A stretch of DNA of 64,000 nucleotides. Source: Caballeronia temeraria (GTDB taxonomy: Bacteria; Pseudomonadota; Gammaproteobacteria; Burkholderiales; Burkholderiaceae). Below are positions 50,495-58,720 of this stretch, in pieces (position 1 is the stretch's first letter; each line of letters opens with the position of its first letter). A program made the position numbers and the translations under genes. Below the pieces are notes generated by a model. That model saw only the letters and a list, made by a program, of their open reading frames with translations, searched no databases and was not told where the DNA came from. Location of the stretch: positions 62,001-126,000 of the forward strand of contig NZ_FCOI02000008.1 in NCBI RefSeq assembly GCF_001544795.2. Reading direction: 5' to 3'.

Positions 50495-51925
50495 ATGTCT
50501 TTTGCCTCGCTCGGCCTGATCGGTCCGTTATTGCGTAACGTGCAGGATCTCGACTACCAGACGCCTACGCCGGTGCAGACCAAGGCGATTCCTGCCGTGC
50601 TCAGCGGCAAGGACGTCATGGCCGCGGCGCAGACCGGCACGGGCAAGACGGCGGGTTTTGCGCTGCCGCTGCTGCAACGGCTGGCGCAACACGGCCCGGC
50701 GGTGTCCAGCAATCGCGCGCGCGTTCTGGTGCTGGTGCCGACGCGCGAATTGGCCGAGCAAGTGCTGCAAAGCTTCGTCGTGTACGGCAAAGGCCTCGAC
50801 TTGCGATATCTGGCTGCCTACGGCGGCGTGAGTATCAATCCGCAGATGATGAAGTTGCGCAAAGGCGTGGATGTGCTCGTCGCTACGCCGGGCCGTCTGC
50901 TGGATCTCAATCGCCAGAATGCGGTGCAGTTCGATCAGGTACAAACGCTCGTGCTGGACGAAGCCGACCGCATGCTCGATCTGGGCTTTGCACGCGAACT
51001 CAACGCGGTCTTTGCTGCCTTGCCCGTTGAGCGCCAGACGTTGCTGTTCTCCGCCACGTTCACCGACGATATCCGCGTCATGGCAGCGAGCATCCTGCGC
51101 GACCCGGTCAACGTCAGCGTGAGTCCGCCGAATGCCACGGCCAGCAAGATCAGGCAATGGGTCGTGCCGGTGGACAAACGGAACAAGCCGGACTTGTTCA
51201 TGCATCTCGTGGCCGAGAACGACTGGACGCACGCGCTGGTGTTCGTCAAAACCCGCAACGGCGTGGATTATCTGGCGGCCATGCTGGATGAAGCGGGCTA
51301 TGCTGTCGACACCATTCACGGCGACAAACCGCAACCCGCGCGCATGCGTGCGCTGGAGCGCTTCAAGACCGGCGAGGTCCAGATGCTGGTCGCCACCGAT
51401 GTGGCCGCGCGCGGGCTCGATATCGACGATCTGCCGCTGGTGATCAACGTCGATCTGCCGATCGTGGCGCAAGACTATGTGCATCGTATCGGCCGTACTG
51501 GTCGCGCGGGCGCGAGCGGCGTGGCGGTGTCGCTCGTATGCGCCGATGAAGCGCCGCAACTGGCCGCCATCGAAGCGCTGATCCGGCAAACGCTGCCTCG
51601 TGAAGAAGAGCCGGGTTTCGAAGCCGAACACCGTGTGCCGCAAACCAGCGCGACGGGCGAGATCATCAAGAAGCCGAAAAAGCCCAAGAAGCCGAAGGTG
51701 CCTCAGGCGGCATCGAGCGCCACGCAGGAAGTCGGGAAAAAGCCGCGCCCGCAAAGCGGCGAAAACAAGCGCAAACCTGCATCGCAGGGCGCGGTGGCCG
51801 CGGATCGAGGCACGAGCCTCGGCCATAATCCATTCAACGTGCAGGAGCCGCGCGGCAAGCCCGCTTCGGGTTCACGCAAGCCGGCTGGCAAACCCGCTGG
51901 CGGGCGCGGCAAACGCCAGTCCTGA
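50495..51925 (+). CDS. rhlE: DEAD-box RNA helicase (RhlE type)
   Basis: The 476-residue helicase has the Q motif (YQTPTPVQTKAIP), motif I AQTGTGKT, Ia PTRELAEQ, II DEAD (VLDEADRML), III SAT, V ATDVAARGLD and VI HRIGRTGRAG. The C-terminal about 100 residues are a basic Lys/Pro/Gly/Arg-rich tail (KKPKKPKKPK, GGRGKRQ) that should bind RNA. It remodels rRNA and mRNA structures, often at low temperature. The gene stands alone. Confidence 0.95.
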   Translation: MSFASLGLIGPLLRNVQDLDYQTPTPVQTKAIPAVLSGKDVMAAAQTGTGKTAGFALPLLQRLAQHGPAVSSNRARVLVLVPTRELAEQVLQSFVVYGKGLDLRYLAAYGGVSINPQMMKLRKGVDVLVATPGRLLDLNRQNAVQFDQVQTLVLDEADRMLDLGFARELNAVFAALPVERQTLLFSATFTDDIRVMAASILRDPVNVSVSPPNATASKIRQWVVPVDKRNKPDLFMHLVAENDWTHALVFVKTRNGVDYLAAMLDEAGYAVDTIHGDKPQPARMRALERFKTGEVQMLVATDVAARGLDIDDLPLVINVDLPIVAQDYVHRIGRTGRAGASGVAVSLVCADEAPQLAAIEALIRQTLPREEEPGFEAEHRVPQTSATGEIIKKPKKPKKPKVPQAASSATQEVGKKPRPQSGENKRKPASQGAVAADRGTSLGHNPFNVQEPRGKPASGSRKPAGKPAGGRGKRQS

Positions 51926-52383
51926 CCGGCGCGGCGTATCGCCAGTGCGTCCGGCGAGTTAGCGCGGTCATGACGGCGATCCAATGGCTCGTCAAGACGA
52001 TCATGCGGCTCGCGGAGGCGCATCGTATCGCCGACTACTGAAGCGTGCGCGCCAAATCGACGATCGCGAGCCGCACAGCGATTTTCAGACGGGCAACTTC
52101 AAGCCCGGAGGAAAGGATCGCAACGGCATCGTCCACGATACGGCGCGCTTCACGAGTTCTTCAAGGCTTTGCCCGTCGAGACACGCGAGCATTCTTTTTC
52201 CTTCATTCCGCGATCAGGGCACGCCTGATCGGCGATAGCTAAATCAACGCTACCTTAATGCCCGATTCCGGGCGGGCTGTCTTGTCAGAAGCGGTATCCT
52301 GGCGCGATGATTCGAATAAGGGCACACGACACGAGCCGGCCCATCATGCGTCGTAGTGGACGACGATAACTTCTCTCAAGGAG
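51926..52383. other. Gene-poor stretch before the stress island
   Basis: 458 bases without a solid gene. A 23-codon frame at 51970-52041 (MTAIQWLVKTIMRLAEAHRI) continues in the +1 frame as LKRARQIDDRE, so a small basic protein gene broken by one base is possible but unproven. The interval 52230-52300 is AT-rich and is the likely promoter for the CBS-domain gene. Confidence 0.4.
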
Positions 52384-53085
52384 ATGAACGTGCGAGCTTC
52401 CGACATCATGACGACTTCGATCATCTCGGCCACTCCGGACATGACCATACGGCACGCCGCAGGGATGATGGTGTTCGCCGGCATCAGCGGGATGCCTGTC
52501 ATCGACGAATCCGGCAGGCTGCTGGGTATGGTCACGGAGGGCGATCTCATGCATCGCGCGGAGATCGGAACCGGCGTCAAACAGCGCTCGTGGTGGCTCG
52601 AACTGGCCGCGTCCACGACAGAACTCGCGAGCCAGTACGTGAAGGAGCATTCGAGAAAGGTCAGGGACGTCATGTCGACCGACGTTTCGACGGTCACTGA
52701 AACATGTCCTGTCGCGGATATCGCCGAACTGCTTGATCGGCGGCGTATCAAGCGCGTGCCGGTCATGCGCGACGGAAAGGTCGTCGGCGTGGTGAGCCGC
52801 GCCAATCTGATTCGGGCACTCGTGACGATGGCGCCCGAAGTGCCCGCTACGGGCGAGAGCGGCGACAACGCGATCCGCGAAGACGTGCTCTCGGCCATGA
52901 AGGATCATCCGTGGGCGCTCGCGCGGGAAAACGTCACCGTCGAAAACGGAACGGTGCATCTCTGGGGGCCGGTTGTGCGCCCGGAAGAGGCCAACGCGAT
53001 TCGCGTCGCAGCGGAGAATGTGCCGGGCGTCAAAGATGTCAGAACGCACTTCGGTCTTCCGCCATCGGATCAGGCGTCGAGGTAG
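52384..53085 (+). CDS. CBS-domain pair plus BON-domain protein
   Basis: The 233-residue soluble protein has two CBS domains (VRASDIMTTSIISATPDMTI ... ISGMPVIDESGRLLGMVTEGDLM and VRDVMSTDVSTVTETCPVADIAELL ... RVPVMRDGKVVGVVSRANLI) followed by a BON domain (NVTVENGTVHLWGPVVRPEEANAI). CBS pairs sense adenine nucleotides; BON domains bind phospholipid or interact with membranes. Such proteins are frequent in Burkholderia low-oxygen stress islands. The start follows CTCAAGGAGATGAACGTG; ATG at 52384 or GTG at 52390 are both possible. Confidence 0.93.
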   Translation: MNVRASDIMTTSIISATPDMTIRHAAGMMVFAGISGMPVIDESGRLLGMVTEGDLMHRAEIGTGVKQRSWWLELAASTTELASQYVKEHSRKVRDVMSTDVSTVTETCPVADIAELLDRRRIKRVPVMRDGKVVGVVSRANLIRALVTMAPEVPATGESGDNAIREDVLSAMKDHPWALARENVTVENGTVHLWGPVVRPEEANAIRVAAENVPGVKDVRTHFGLPPSDQASR

Positions 53086-53121
53086 CGAGGGCGAACGCTT
53101 GTCGCCTCGTTTCGCCGCCGT

Positions 53122-53949
53122 TCAATGCGAGAGCAGAACCGGAAGTGTCGAAAGCTGCAGAATATTGCGTGTGACTCCGCCGAGCACGCGTTCCAGACCG
53201 CGAGCGTGTGCATACGCGCCCGCGACAAGCAGATCCGCATGCACGGCGTTCGCTCGGTCCAGCAACGTCATGCCGGTGCTCTGGCCGCGACTGCGAGGCG
53301 TCGAAGCGAAACTCGCGCGCACGCCCTGGCGATCGAGATACGCGGAAATATCGATGCCGGCAGGCGCTTGCACGTCCTTGTTCCGCTCGACGGTGACGAT
53401 CTCGATGAAGCGCGCGCGCCGCAAGACGGGCAGCGCATCGGCGACCGCACGGGCAGCTTCGCGGCTGTCGTCCCACGCAATGACCACATTCTCGCCGACG
53501 GTCCTGATATCGCCCGCGCGCGGCACGAGCAGCACCGGCCGTCCGGCGCCGATCACGACATCCTCGACGAAGTTCCGGACGACGAACGCGGTGGCATCGT
53601 CAGGATCGTCTTGCCCTAGAACGATGACATCGGCATGTCGGCCATGCAACAAGGCCGCATCGAGTACAGGGCCTGCCGGCGCGCGCCACTCCGCATTGAT
53701 TCCCGCCGATTTCGCTGCGAGCTCGAAGGTTTCGCGCGCGTGGTCGAGTGCAGTTCGACGCTGTTGTTCGTAAGCACGCCGAAACAATGGCTCTGCCGGT
53801 TCGAAGATGTGATGAATCACGTCCTGACAAACCAGATAAAGGCCGATGACATGCGCATCGAAACGACGCGCGATGTCCAGCGCGAACTGCATTCGCGCGT
53901 CGCAACGCTGGCTGTCGTCGAGATGGACGAGAACGGTTTTCCACTTCAT
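53122..53949 (-). CDS. Tandem-domain universal stress protein 1
   Basis: The 275-residue protein is two UspA domains in tandem (WKTVLVHLDDSQRCDARMQFALDIARRFDAHVIGLY and VVIAWDDSREAARAVADALPVL). The C-terminal nucleotide loop is altered (VAGAYAHARGLERVLGGVTRNIL, first Gly pair disturbed), so ATP binding may be weak. The start at 53949 follows AGGAGACGACGTC. It is 50 bp downstream of a second tandem UspA gene and likely shares its FNR-box promoter. Confidence 0.93.
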   Translation of the reverse strand: MKWKTVLVHLDDSQRCDARMQFALDIARRFDAHVIGLYLVCQDVIHHIFEPAEPLFRRAYEQQRRTALDHARETFELAAKSAGINAEWRAPAGPVLDAALLHGRHADVIVLGQDDPDDATAFVVRNFVEDVVIGAGRPVLLVPRAGDIRTVGENVVIAWDDSREAARAVADALPVLRRARFIEIVTVERNKDVQAPAGIDISAYLDRQGVRASFASTPRSRGQSTGMTLLDRANAVHADLLVAGAYAHARGLERVLGGVTRNILQLSTLPVLLSH

Positions 53950-53999
53950 GACGTCGTCTCCTGCGAAAGGGTGATGTCGGGCTCCACGACCCGCCATGA

Positions 54000-54839
54000 T
54001 CAATGCGACATCAGCACGGGCACGGTCATCGACGCGAGGAACGTGCGCGTGGCGCCGCCCAGCACGAGTTCCTGCCAGCGCGCGTGTCCATAGCCGCCCA
54101 TGACCACGAGGTCGGCGCCCAGGTCCGCCGCGCGGGACAGCAGTATTTCGCCCGCGTCTGCCTCCGATGCAGCATCGGCCGAGACGACTTCCGCCTTGAC
54201 ATCGTGCCGCGCGATGCAGGTCGCGATATCGGCGCCGGGGATGCGGTCAGCGCGCGCGTCGCCACGGGCCGTATCGACGCTGACGATCGATACACGCTCG
54301 GCCGTCTTGAGAAAGGGCAGCGCGTCGTGCACGGCGCGCGTCGCTTCGCGGCCGCCATCCCAGGCGATCATCGGGTGCTTGCCGATCGAGGGAAAGAAGC
54401 CGGTGTAGGGGAGGAGCAAGACCGGCCGTCCGGAACCGAGGATCACCGTCTCGGGAAAACGATCGCCGACATAGGACTCGGGATCGGCCGGATCGTCCTG
54501 GCTCACGACGACGAGATCGGCGCATCGCGCAAAGCGGGCGACCGCATCGTTCGCGCGTTCCTGCGCTTCGATCCATTGACCGGAGACGCCCGCGCGTTTG
54601 AGTTCCGCATGAAAGAGGCGCTCGATCGCACCGCGTTGTTCGCGCCGTGTGGCCGCGTGCTGCTCGTAGTATTCGGCGGTCCCCGCCATGATGTTGAACG
54701 CGCGCGCATCCGGTTCGAAGATCGCGAAAAGCCCGATGACATGCGCATCGAAGCGTTTGGCCAACTGTAGCGCCGCTTCCAGTCTGGGGTGCGCGCGCAC
54801 GCTGGTGTCCAGATGGACGAGAACTGTCTTGTAGCTCAT
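54000..54839 (-). CDS. Tandem-domain universal stress protein 2
   Basis: The 279-residue protein has two UspA domains (YKTVLVHLDTSVRAHPRLEAALQLAKRFDAHVIGLF and MIAWDGGREATRAVHDALPFL) and the nucleotide loop VVMGGYGHARWQELVLGGATRTFL in the second. GAGGAGTCAGCG lies upstream of the ATG at 54839. Two FNR boxes lie 91-152 bp upstream, shared with the divergent flavodoxin gene, which predicts induction at low oxygen. Confidence 0.93.
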   Translation of the reverse strand: MSYKTVLVHLDTSVRAHPRLEAALQLAKRFDAHVIGLFAIFEPDARAFNIMAGTAEYYEQHAATRREQRGAIERLFHAELKRAGVSGQWIEAQERANDAVARFARCADLVVVSQDDPADPESYVGDRFPETVILGSGRPVLLLPYTGFFPSIGKHPMIAWDGGREATRAVHDALPFLKTAERVSIVSVDTARGDARADRIPGADIATCIARHDVKAEVVSADAASEADAGEILLSRAADLGADLVVMGGYGHARWQELVLGGATRTFLASMTVPVLMSH

Positions 54840-54929
54840 CGCTGACTCCTCGGATCGAGACCGGTAAGGACGTGTTCGTCGGATAGGTATTGACGGCACC
54901 CAGTCTATGGACGCGGCGCATTCATCCGG

Positions 54930-54943
54930 TTGACTCAGGTCAA
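54930..54943. promoter_or_regulatory. FNR box (USP side)
   Basis: TTGACTCAGGTCAA, a TTGA-N6-TCAA dyad matching FNR/ANR sites. An activated promoter with the site near -41 would start transcription about 50-60 bases upstream of the universal stress protein start at 54839. Confidence 0.78.
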
Positions 54944-54977
54944 GGCTACGGTGCTTCGTCGGCACAAGTCACTGCGG

Positions 54978-54991
54978 TTGACTCAGGTCAA
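54978..54991. promoter_or_regulatory. FNR box (flavodoxin side)
   Basis: A second identical TTGACTCAGGTCAA copy, 48 bp from the first. Its centre is about 61 bases from the flavodoxin ATG, so a class II start at about 55026 would leave a 20-base leader. Confidence 0.8.
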
Positions 54992-55045
54992 TCGGCGATG
55001 CACGCGCAGGAATACAGTGGCCGCATCTGCTTGCCGAGAACGCAC

Positions 55046-55552
55046 ATGTCGAAAGTCCTCGTGGTCTGTTTTTCCCGCAGCGGCAACACGCGCGCCTTGG
55101 GCGCATCATTGGCCGAGCGCCTGCATGCCGATTTCGAGGCGATCGACGAACCTGTCGATCGTTCGGGTCCGCTGGGTTATCTACGTTGTCTCGTCGATGC
55201 AGTGTTCGCGCGGAGCGTGCGCATCGGCGCATCGTCATACGACGTGGCGCAATACGATGTGATCGTTATCGGGACGCCGGTATGGGCAGGCACGGTCAGC
55301 GCGCCGGTGCGCGCATGGCTCGCGCTCCATCGGCGCAAGCTGCCGCACGTCGCATTTTTCTGCACGCAGCACATGCGAGGCGATGCCAGCACCTTCAGGG
55401 ACATGACGAAGCTCGCAGGCAGGCAGCCCATTGCGCAATGTGCGATCGCAGCCTCCGTTGGCGCGCACGATAAGCAGCGCGCCATCGATATCTTCGTGGA
55501 TCAGATCGAGCGCAGGCTCACGCGTATCGACAATCTCGAATGGGCGGCATGA
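55046..55552 (+). CDS. Flavodoxin-family protein
   Basis: The 168-residue protein starts SKVLVVCFSRSGNTRALGASLAERL, the FMN phosphate loop SRSGNT, followed by YDVIVIGTPVWAGTVSAPVRAWL for the isoalloxazine ring and FFCTQHMRG. It would be an FMN electron carrier or quinone reductase-like protein. It sits just downstream of an FNR box and 52 bp before a universal stress protein gene that it probably shares a message with. Confidence 0.93.
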   Translation: MSKVLVVCFSRSGNTRALGASLAERLHADFEAIDEPVDRSGPLGYLRCLVDAVFARSVRIGASSYDVAQYDVIVIGTPVWAGTVSAPVRAWLALHRRKLPHVAFFCTQHMRGDASTFRDMTKLAGRQPIAQCAIAASVGAHDKQRAIDIFVDQIERRLTRIDNLEWAA

Positions 55553-55560
55553 GATCGAAG

Positions 55561-55616
55561 ATCAACGGTGGACATCATGTATCGGAACATCAACGGTGGA
55601 CATCATGTATCGGAAC
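55561..55616 (+). repeat. 28-bp tandem duplication across a translation start
   Basis: Two exact 28-base copies (55561-55588 and 55589-55616; each holds GGTGGACATCATGTATCGG) followed by the first four bases of a third. Each copy has its own GGTGGA ribosome site and ATG (55577 and 55605). Because 28 is not a multiple of 3, only the second ATG is in frame with the universal stress protein. Confidence 0.95.
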
Positions 55617-56045
55617 ATCATCATCGCGCTCGATGGAAGCGAATCGTCGCAGCGCGCCCTGAACGAGGCGATCCGCATGGCGAAGATTTCGGGCGCTCTG
55701 GTGCACGCGGTATTTGTCGCGGACACGGCGGCACTCTCGTCGTTCCCGGTGGGCTATCGCTCGGAAGTGTTCCGCGATGCACGCCGCATGCTCGACGAAG
55801 GCCGCGCGCGGGTTCGGGCTGCGGGTCTCGAATGCGAGACGCAATTGCTGGAGACGCACACTCCGGACGATTCGATCGCGGCGTGCCTCCAGCGCCGTGT
55901 CGTGCAGTTGCAGGCCGATCTCGTCGTGATGGGCACGCACGGCCGCAGCGGCGTGCGCAGGCTGGTACTCGGGAGCGTCGCGGAAGCATTTGTGCGAGAT
56001 TCGACGTGTCCCGTGCTCCTTATCCGCTCGCAAGCTCAGACGTGA
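55605..56045 (+). CDS. Single-domain universal stress protein with duplicated start region
   Basis: The 146-residue UspA protein (YRNIIIALDGSESSQRALNEAIRMAK) has the intact ATP motif G-2X-G-9X-G-S (MGTHGRSGVRRLVLGS). The true start is the second ATG of a 28-bp tandem duplication; the first, 28 bases upstream, opens a different frame that runs to about 56068. Ribosomes choosing the first start would not make UspA, so the duplication may lower its yield (inference). It follows the flavodoxin gene and precedes the channel gene. Confidence 0.93.
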   Translation: MYRNIIIALDGSESSQRALNEAIRMAKISGALVHAVFVADTAALSSFPVGYRSEVFRDARRMLDEGRARVRAAGLECETQLLETHTPDDSIAACLQRRVVQLQADLVVMGTHGRSGVRRLVLGSVAEAFVRDSTCPVLLIRSQAQT

Positions 56046-56081
56046 CACGCGCGTGCGGTCGCGGCTGATCCGGTCGTCACG

Positions 56082-56927
56082 ATGAAACAACGCGCTCTCA
56101 AGATGAGACATTGGCTACGCACACTCGGCTCGTACGGCGTCGCGGCCCACGATGCGCCCGCTGCGGTGCGGGCGTGGCACCGAATGCGCTGGCCGCTTTT
56201 TGCGGCGCTGCTGCTCTGCATTCCAGCGTTTTATCTCGAACTGCTCGGTCTTGACGTCGCGCTTGGCGTGGCGCGAGGCGTGTACGCGTTGGCCGGCATG
56301 ACGTGCTCAGGCGTGCTGTGCCGCATGCTCGCGCTGACGCGCCACCGGGCGACGTTTCTGCGTCGCAATGCGCTCGACGTGGGACTGACTCTGGCCGCGC
56401 TCGCGAGCATTTCAGGCGGAGCCGTGCCGTGGTCCGGGCTCGAATGGATACTTCGACTTTCGTTCATGGGCGCACTCGCGCTGCGGATCGTGCTGACTTT
56501 GCGTGCGTTGTTCGTGCCTCATCGTCTGTTGATCCTGCTGGCGATCGGCGCGCTCCTGCTGCTGCTCGCGGGCGCGGGTTTTTATTGTCTGGAGCCGCGC
56601 GTGCACAGTTACGCGGACGGGCTGTGGCTCGCTTTCGAGAGCAGCGCGACGGTCGGCTACGGCGACATCGCGCCGACGACGCCCGCTTCGCGCGTATTCG
56701 CCGTGTTCATCGTGCTGCTCGGCTATGGAATGCTGTCGCTCACGTTTGCGAGTATCGCGGCGCTTTTTATCGGCGAAGAAGAGAAGCAGCTTCGACGCGA
56801 CATGCACCGGGACATCAAGCGGCTGGAGGCGGAAGTGGCCGGCATGCGGGATGACCTGCGGGCATTGCACGGTCTTCTCGCTCGTGCGCAAGCGCGAGAC
56901 GATGCCGGCGTCGGTTGTGATGAATAA
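56082..56927 (+). CDS. Potassium channel-like membrane protein
   Basis: The 281-residue protein has about six membrane segments, with the selectivity filter TVGYGD in the pore loop between the last two (LWLAFESSATVGYGDIAP). An Arg-rich fourth segment (RLSFMGALALRIVLTLRALF) recalls a voltage sensor. A C-terminal coiled coil (RRDMHRDIKRLEAEVAGMRDDLRALHGLL) may set the tetramer. It lies in the stress island directly after a universal stress protein gene, 36 bp away. Confidence 0.92.
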   Translation: MKQRALKMRHWLRTLGSYGVAAHDAPAAVRAWHRMRWPLFAALLLCIPAFYLELLGLDVALGVARGVYALAGMTCSGVLCRMLALTRHRATFLRRNALDVGLTLAALASISGGAVPWSGLEWILRLSFMGALALRIVLTLRALFVPHRLLILLAIGALLLLLAGAGFYCLEPRVHSYADGLWLAFESSATVGYGDIAPTTPASRVFAVFIVLLGYGMLSLTFASIAALFIGEEEKQLRRDMHRDIKRLEAEVAGMRDDLRALHGLLARAQARDDAGVGCDE

Positions 56928-56952
56928 GTTACGCCGCCTGAGCGTGCATCGC

Positions 56953-56966
56953 TTGATGTGAGTCAA
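56953..56966. promoter_or_regulatory. FNR box upstream of the HPF-like gene
   Basis: TTGATGTGAGTCAA, a TTGA-N6-TCAA dyad centred about 87 bases before the ATG at 57047. Confidence 0.75.
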
Positions 56967-57046
56967 TCCGTCGATGTATCGAAAGCGGAGGATGTTTGAT
57001 GTCGCACCGGCAAGCTGGCAATCATGGTTGTTGGGAGAGAGAGATC

Positions 57047-57355
57047 ATGGGCCTCGCAATGCAGATCGTTTATCAGGGCTTTGCAGGAACGAACGACGTC
57101 GAGCGCGAAGCCGGCGTCGAGCTTGTGCGCCTCGAGTGCGCCGCGATAGACATCGCGAACTGCCACCTGACGATCGAAGCATATAGCGACCAGACAGGAA
57201 AGCGACGCTACGATGCCCGCCTCGATCTCGTCACGCGTCAATTCGACCTGATTCCAGTCGAGCGAGGTTCGGATGCCGATGTGCGCACGGCCGTTCATCA
57301 GGCGTTCGACAATGCAATGCGTTGTCTTGAACAACGACGCCTCACGTCGACGTGA
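57047..57355 (+). CDS. Small HPF/RaiA-like protein (tentative)
   Basis: The 102-residue protein (MQIVYQGFAGTNDVEREAGVELVRLE ... YDARLDLVTRQFDLI ... DVRTAVHQAFDNAMRCLEQ) has the beta-alpha-beta-beta-beta-alpha order and C-terminal helix of short hibernation-promoting factors, which bind idle ribosomes. Similarity is judged by eye and moderate. GAGAGAGATC precedes the ATG, and an FNR box lies upstream. Ribosome hibernation would fit the stress island. Confidence 0.7.
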   Translation: MGLAMQIVYQGFAGTNDVEREAGVELVRLECAAIDIANCHLTIEAYSDQTGKRRYDARLDLVTRQFDLIPVERGSDADVRTAVHQAFDNAMRCLEQRRLTST

Positions 57356-57399
57356 GGCGCGCGGTCGCCGGCTCGGTGTGCGCAAGCCAGAATGTGCGC

Positions 57400-57810
57400 T
57401 TACGTGATCAGACCGCCCGCGACGTTGGGCTCGTCCGAAAAGATCTCATGTTCGGCGACGCAGTTCTCCCGATCGATGCATTGAATGTGCCACACGCCTC
57501 GATACAGCTCTGCGGCCTCGATCGATTCGCCGGGGCCATAGAATTCGGCGTGGCCTCGTTGGGATGTTGCAGGTTGAAGGCTGTCCTGCCCTTCGATCTT
57601 CAGGCCATCGAGCATGACAACGGGTGAGCCGGCAGCGAGACCGCGCAGGAGCAATCCGCCCTGCACGCGTTCCCACGTTCCCCAAGTAGGAAGCTCGATG
57701 CACTCATGAGCCTCCCGTGACCAGCGGCCGCTTTCAAGGTCCAGCCAAAGTACGGCGTATGCCGATCCGGCCGGGCGAGCGAACGTGTCGAGCTTGATCG
57801 TGATGCGCAT
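57400..57810 (-). CDS. Conserved-looking protein of unknown function
   Basis: The 136-residue acidic soluble protein starts MRITIKLDTFARPAGSAYAVLWLDLESGRW and has several Trp/Gly-rich strands, with no signal or membrane segment. I do not recognise a family. It starts 20 bp after the cytochrome c gene on the same strand, so it probably shares that FNR-controlled message. Confidence 0.7.
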   Translation of the reverse strand: MRITIKLDTFARPAGSAYAVLWLDLESGRWSREAHECIELPTWGTWERVQGGLLLRGLAAGSPVVMLDGLKIEGQDSLQPATSQRGHAEFYGPGESIEAAELYRGVWHIQCIDRENCVAEHEIFSDEPNVAGGLIT

Positions 57811-57830
57811 GGCGTGCTCCAGAAAAGCGT

Positions 57831-58181
57831 TCAATGACGCAGCACCCACTCGACGAGCGTATGCGCGTCTTCAGGCGAGAGAGGACCGCCGCGTTCCGCG
57901 GGCGAGGGCATCGCCATATTGCCCCAATGCGCCCGGCCGCCCACACGCAGCTTGTGTTCCAGCATGACCTGCGCGTTCGGGTTATCGCGGTAACGGTTGG
58001 CGATTTCCTGAAACGATGGAGCGAGGAACGGTGCATCGTTGGTATGGCAGAACATGCAATGCTGCTGATCGATGAGCGCGCTCGGCTCGGGTTGAGCGAG
58101 CGCTTGCGACGCGACGAGCAACAGCGTAACAAGCAGCCCGACCCGTGCGACGTGCGCGTCGATAGAACGATGTGTGGGCAT
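57831..58181 (-). CDS. Periplasmic c-type cytochrome (c551/c552-like)
   Basis: The 116-residue protein has a signal peptide (VGLLVTLLLVASQALAQP), one haem motif CMFCH and the axial Met in NMAMPSPAE. It is a small monohaem electron carrier of the cytochrome c551 group. The start at 58181 is preferred to an ATG eight codons earlier. A perfect FNR box lies 57 bp upstream, which supports a low-oxygen role. Confidence 0.92.
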   Translation of the reverse strand: MPTHRSIDAHVARVGLLVTLLLVASQALAQPEPSALIDQQHCMFCHTNDAPFLAPSFQEIANRYRDNPNAQVMLEHKLRVGGRAHWGNMAMPSPAERGGPLSPEDAHTLVEWVLRH

Positions 58182-58237
58182 GGCGGATAAACAAAATGAG
58201 GACACTGTGATGATGCGGGTCCGCCTGACCCGGCTCG

Positions 58238-58251
58238 TTGATCTGCATCAA
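58238..58251. promoter_or_regulatory. Perfect FNR box between cytochrome c and DUF1488 genes
   Basis: TTGATCTGCATCAA equals the full TTGAT-N4-ATCAA consensus. It lies 57 bp from the cytochrome start (minus) and 71 bp from the DUF1488 start (plus), so it can serve both. Confidence 0.85.
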
Positions 58252-58321
58252 CGCTGGCCACGCGTCGAACGCGAACACTTGATCCTGAGGCATGAGCCCA
58301 TGTCGATCAGGAAGCGTCACC

Positions 58322-58720
58322 ATGAACATCGTGTTTCCGGCGCAAACGCCGGTGTACCTGGGCGATAGACGCGCCCTCGCGTTTCAGGCTCTCGTGGACG
58401 GCGAGCCCATCGAATGCACCATATCGGCCGAGGCGCTGGAGGATCACTTCGGCGCAGAATCGTCGCGTGAGGACGACTTGCAGCATGCCTTCGAAAACAA
58501 CCGCGCCGTGATCGAAGGGGCGGCCGAACAATTGCTGACCAGCGTCGGGTGCAGACCGGTCGTGCTCCGCAGCGGATACTTCCGCTGCAGCGGAGGCGGC
58601 ACGTCGGCGGGCATGCGCGTCCGTTCGCAAAACAAGGAACCGATACACAAGGAGCCGAATGATGCGCGCCATGCTCTACGACGGAACCGCTCCGCTGCTG
58701 CGGGCAGCGACAGTCGATGA
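58322..58720 (+). CDS. DUF1488 protein with extended C-terminus
   Basis: The 132-residue protein begins MNIVFPAQTPVYLGDRRALAFQALVDGEPIECTISAEALEDHFG, the DUF1488 signature. The family normally ends soon after the strand VVLRSGYFR, at about residue 88; here no stop follows and 44 basic, low-complexity residues (ending AAAGSDSR) are added, running 62 bp into the dehydrogenase gene. A lost stop or small frameshift is likely. Function unknown. Confidence 0.8.
   Translation: MNIVFPAQTPVYLGDRRALAFQALVDGEPIECTISAEALEDHFGAESSREDDLQHAFENNRAVIEGAAEQLLTSVGCRPVVLRSGYFRCSGGGTSAGMRVRSQNKEPIHKEPNDARHALRRNRSAAAGSDSR

Noticed and set aside
52285..53049. A 254-codon minus-strand frame opposite the CBS-BON gene
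   Set aside because: The plus-strand gene has two clear CBS domains and a BON domain; the opposite frame has only His/Arg-rich sequence.
55561..55616. Possible CRISPR repeat (28-bp identical units)
   Set aside because: Only two units, directly abutting with no spacer, and each carries a start codon of a stress gene. This is a tandem duplication.
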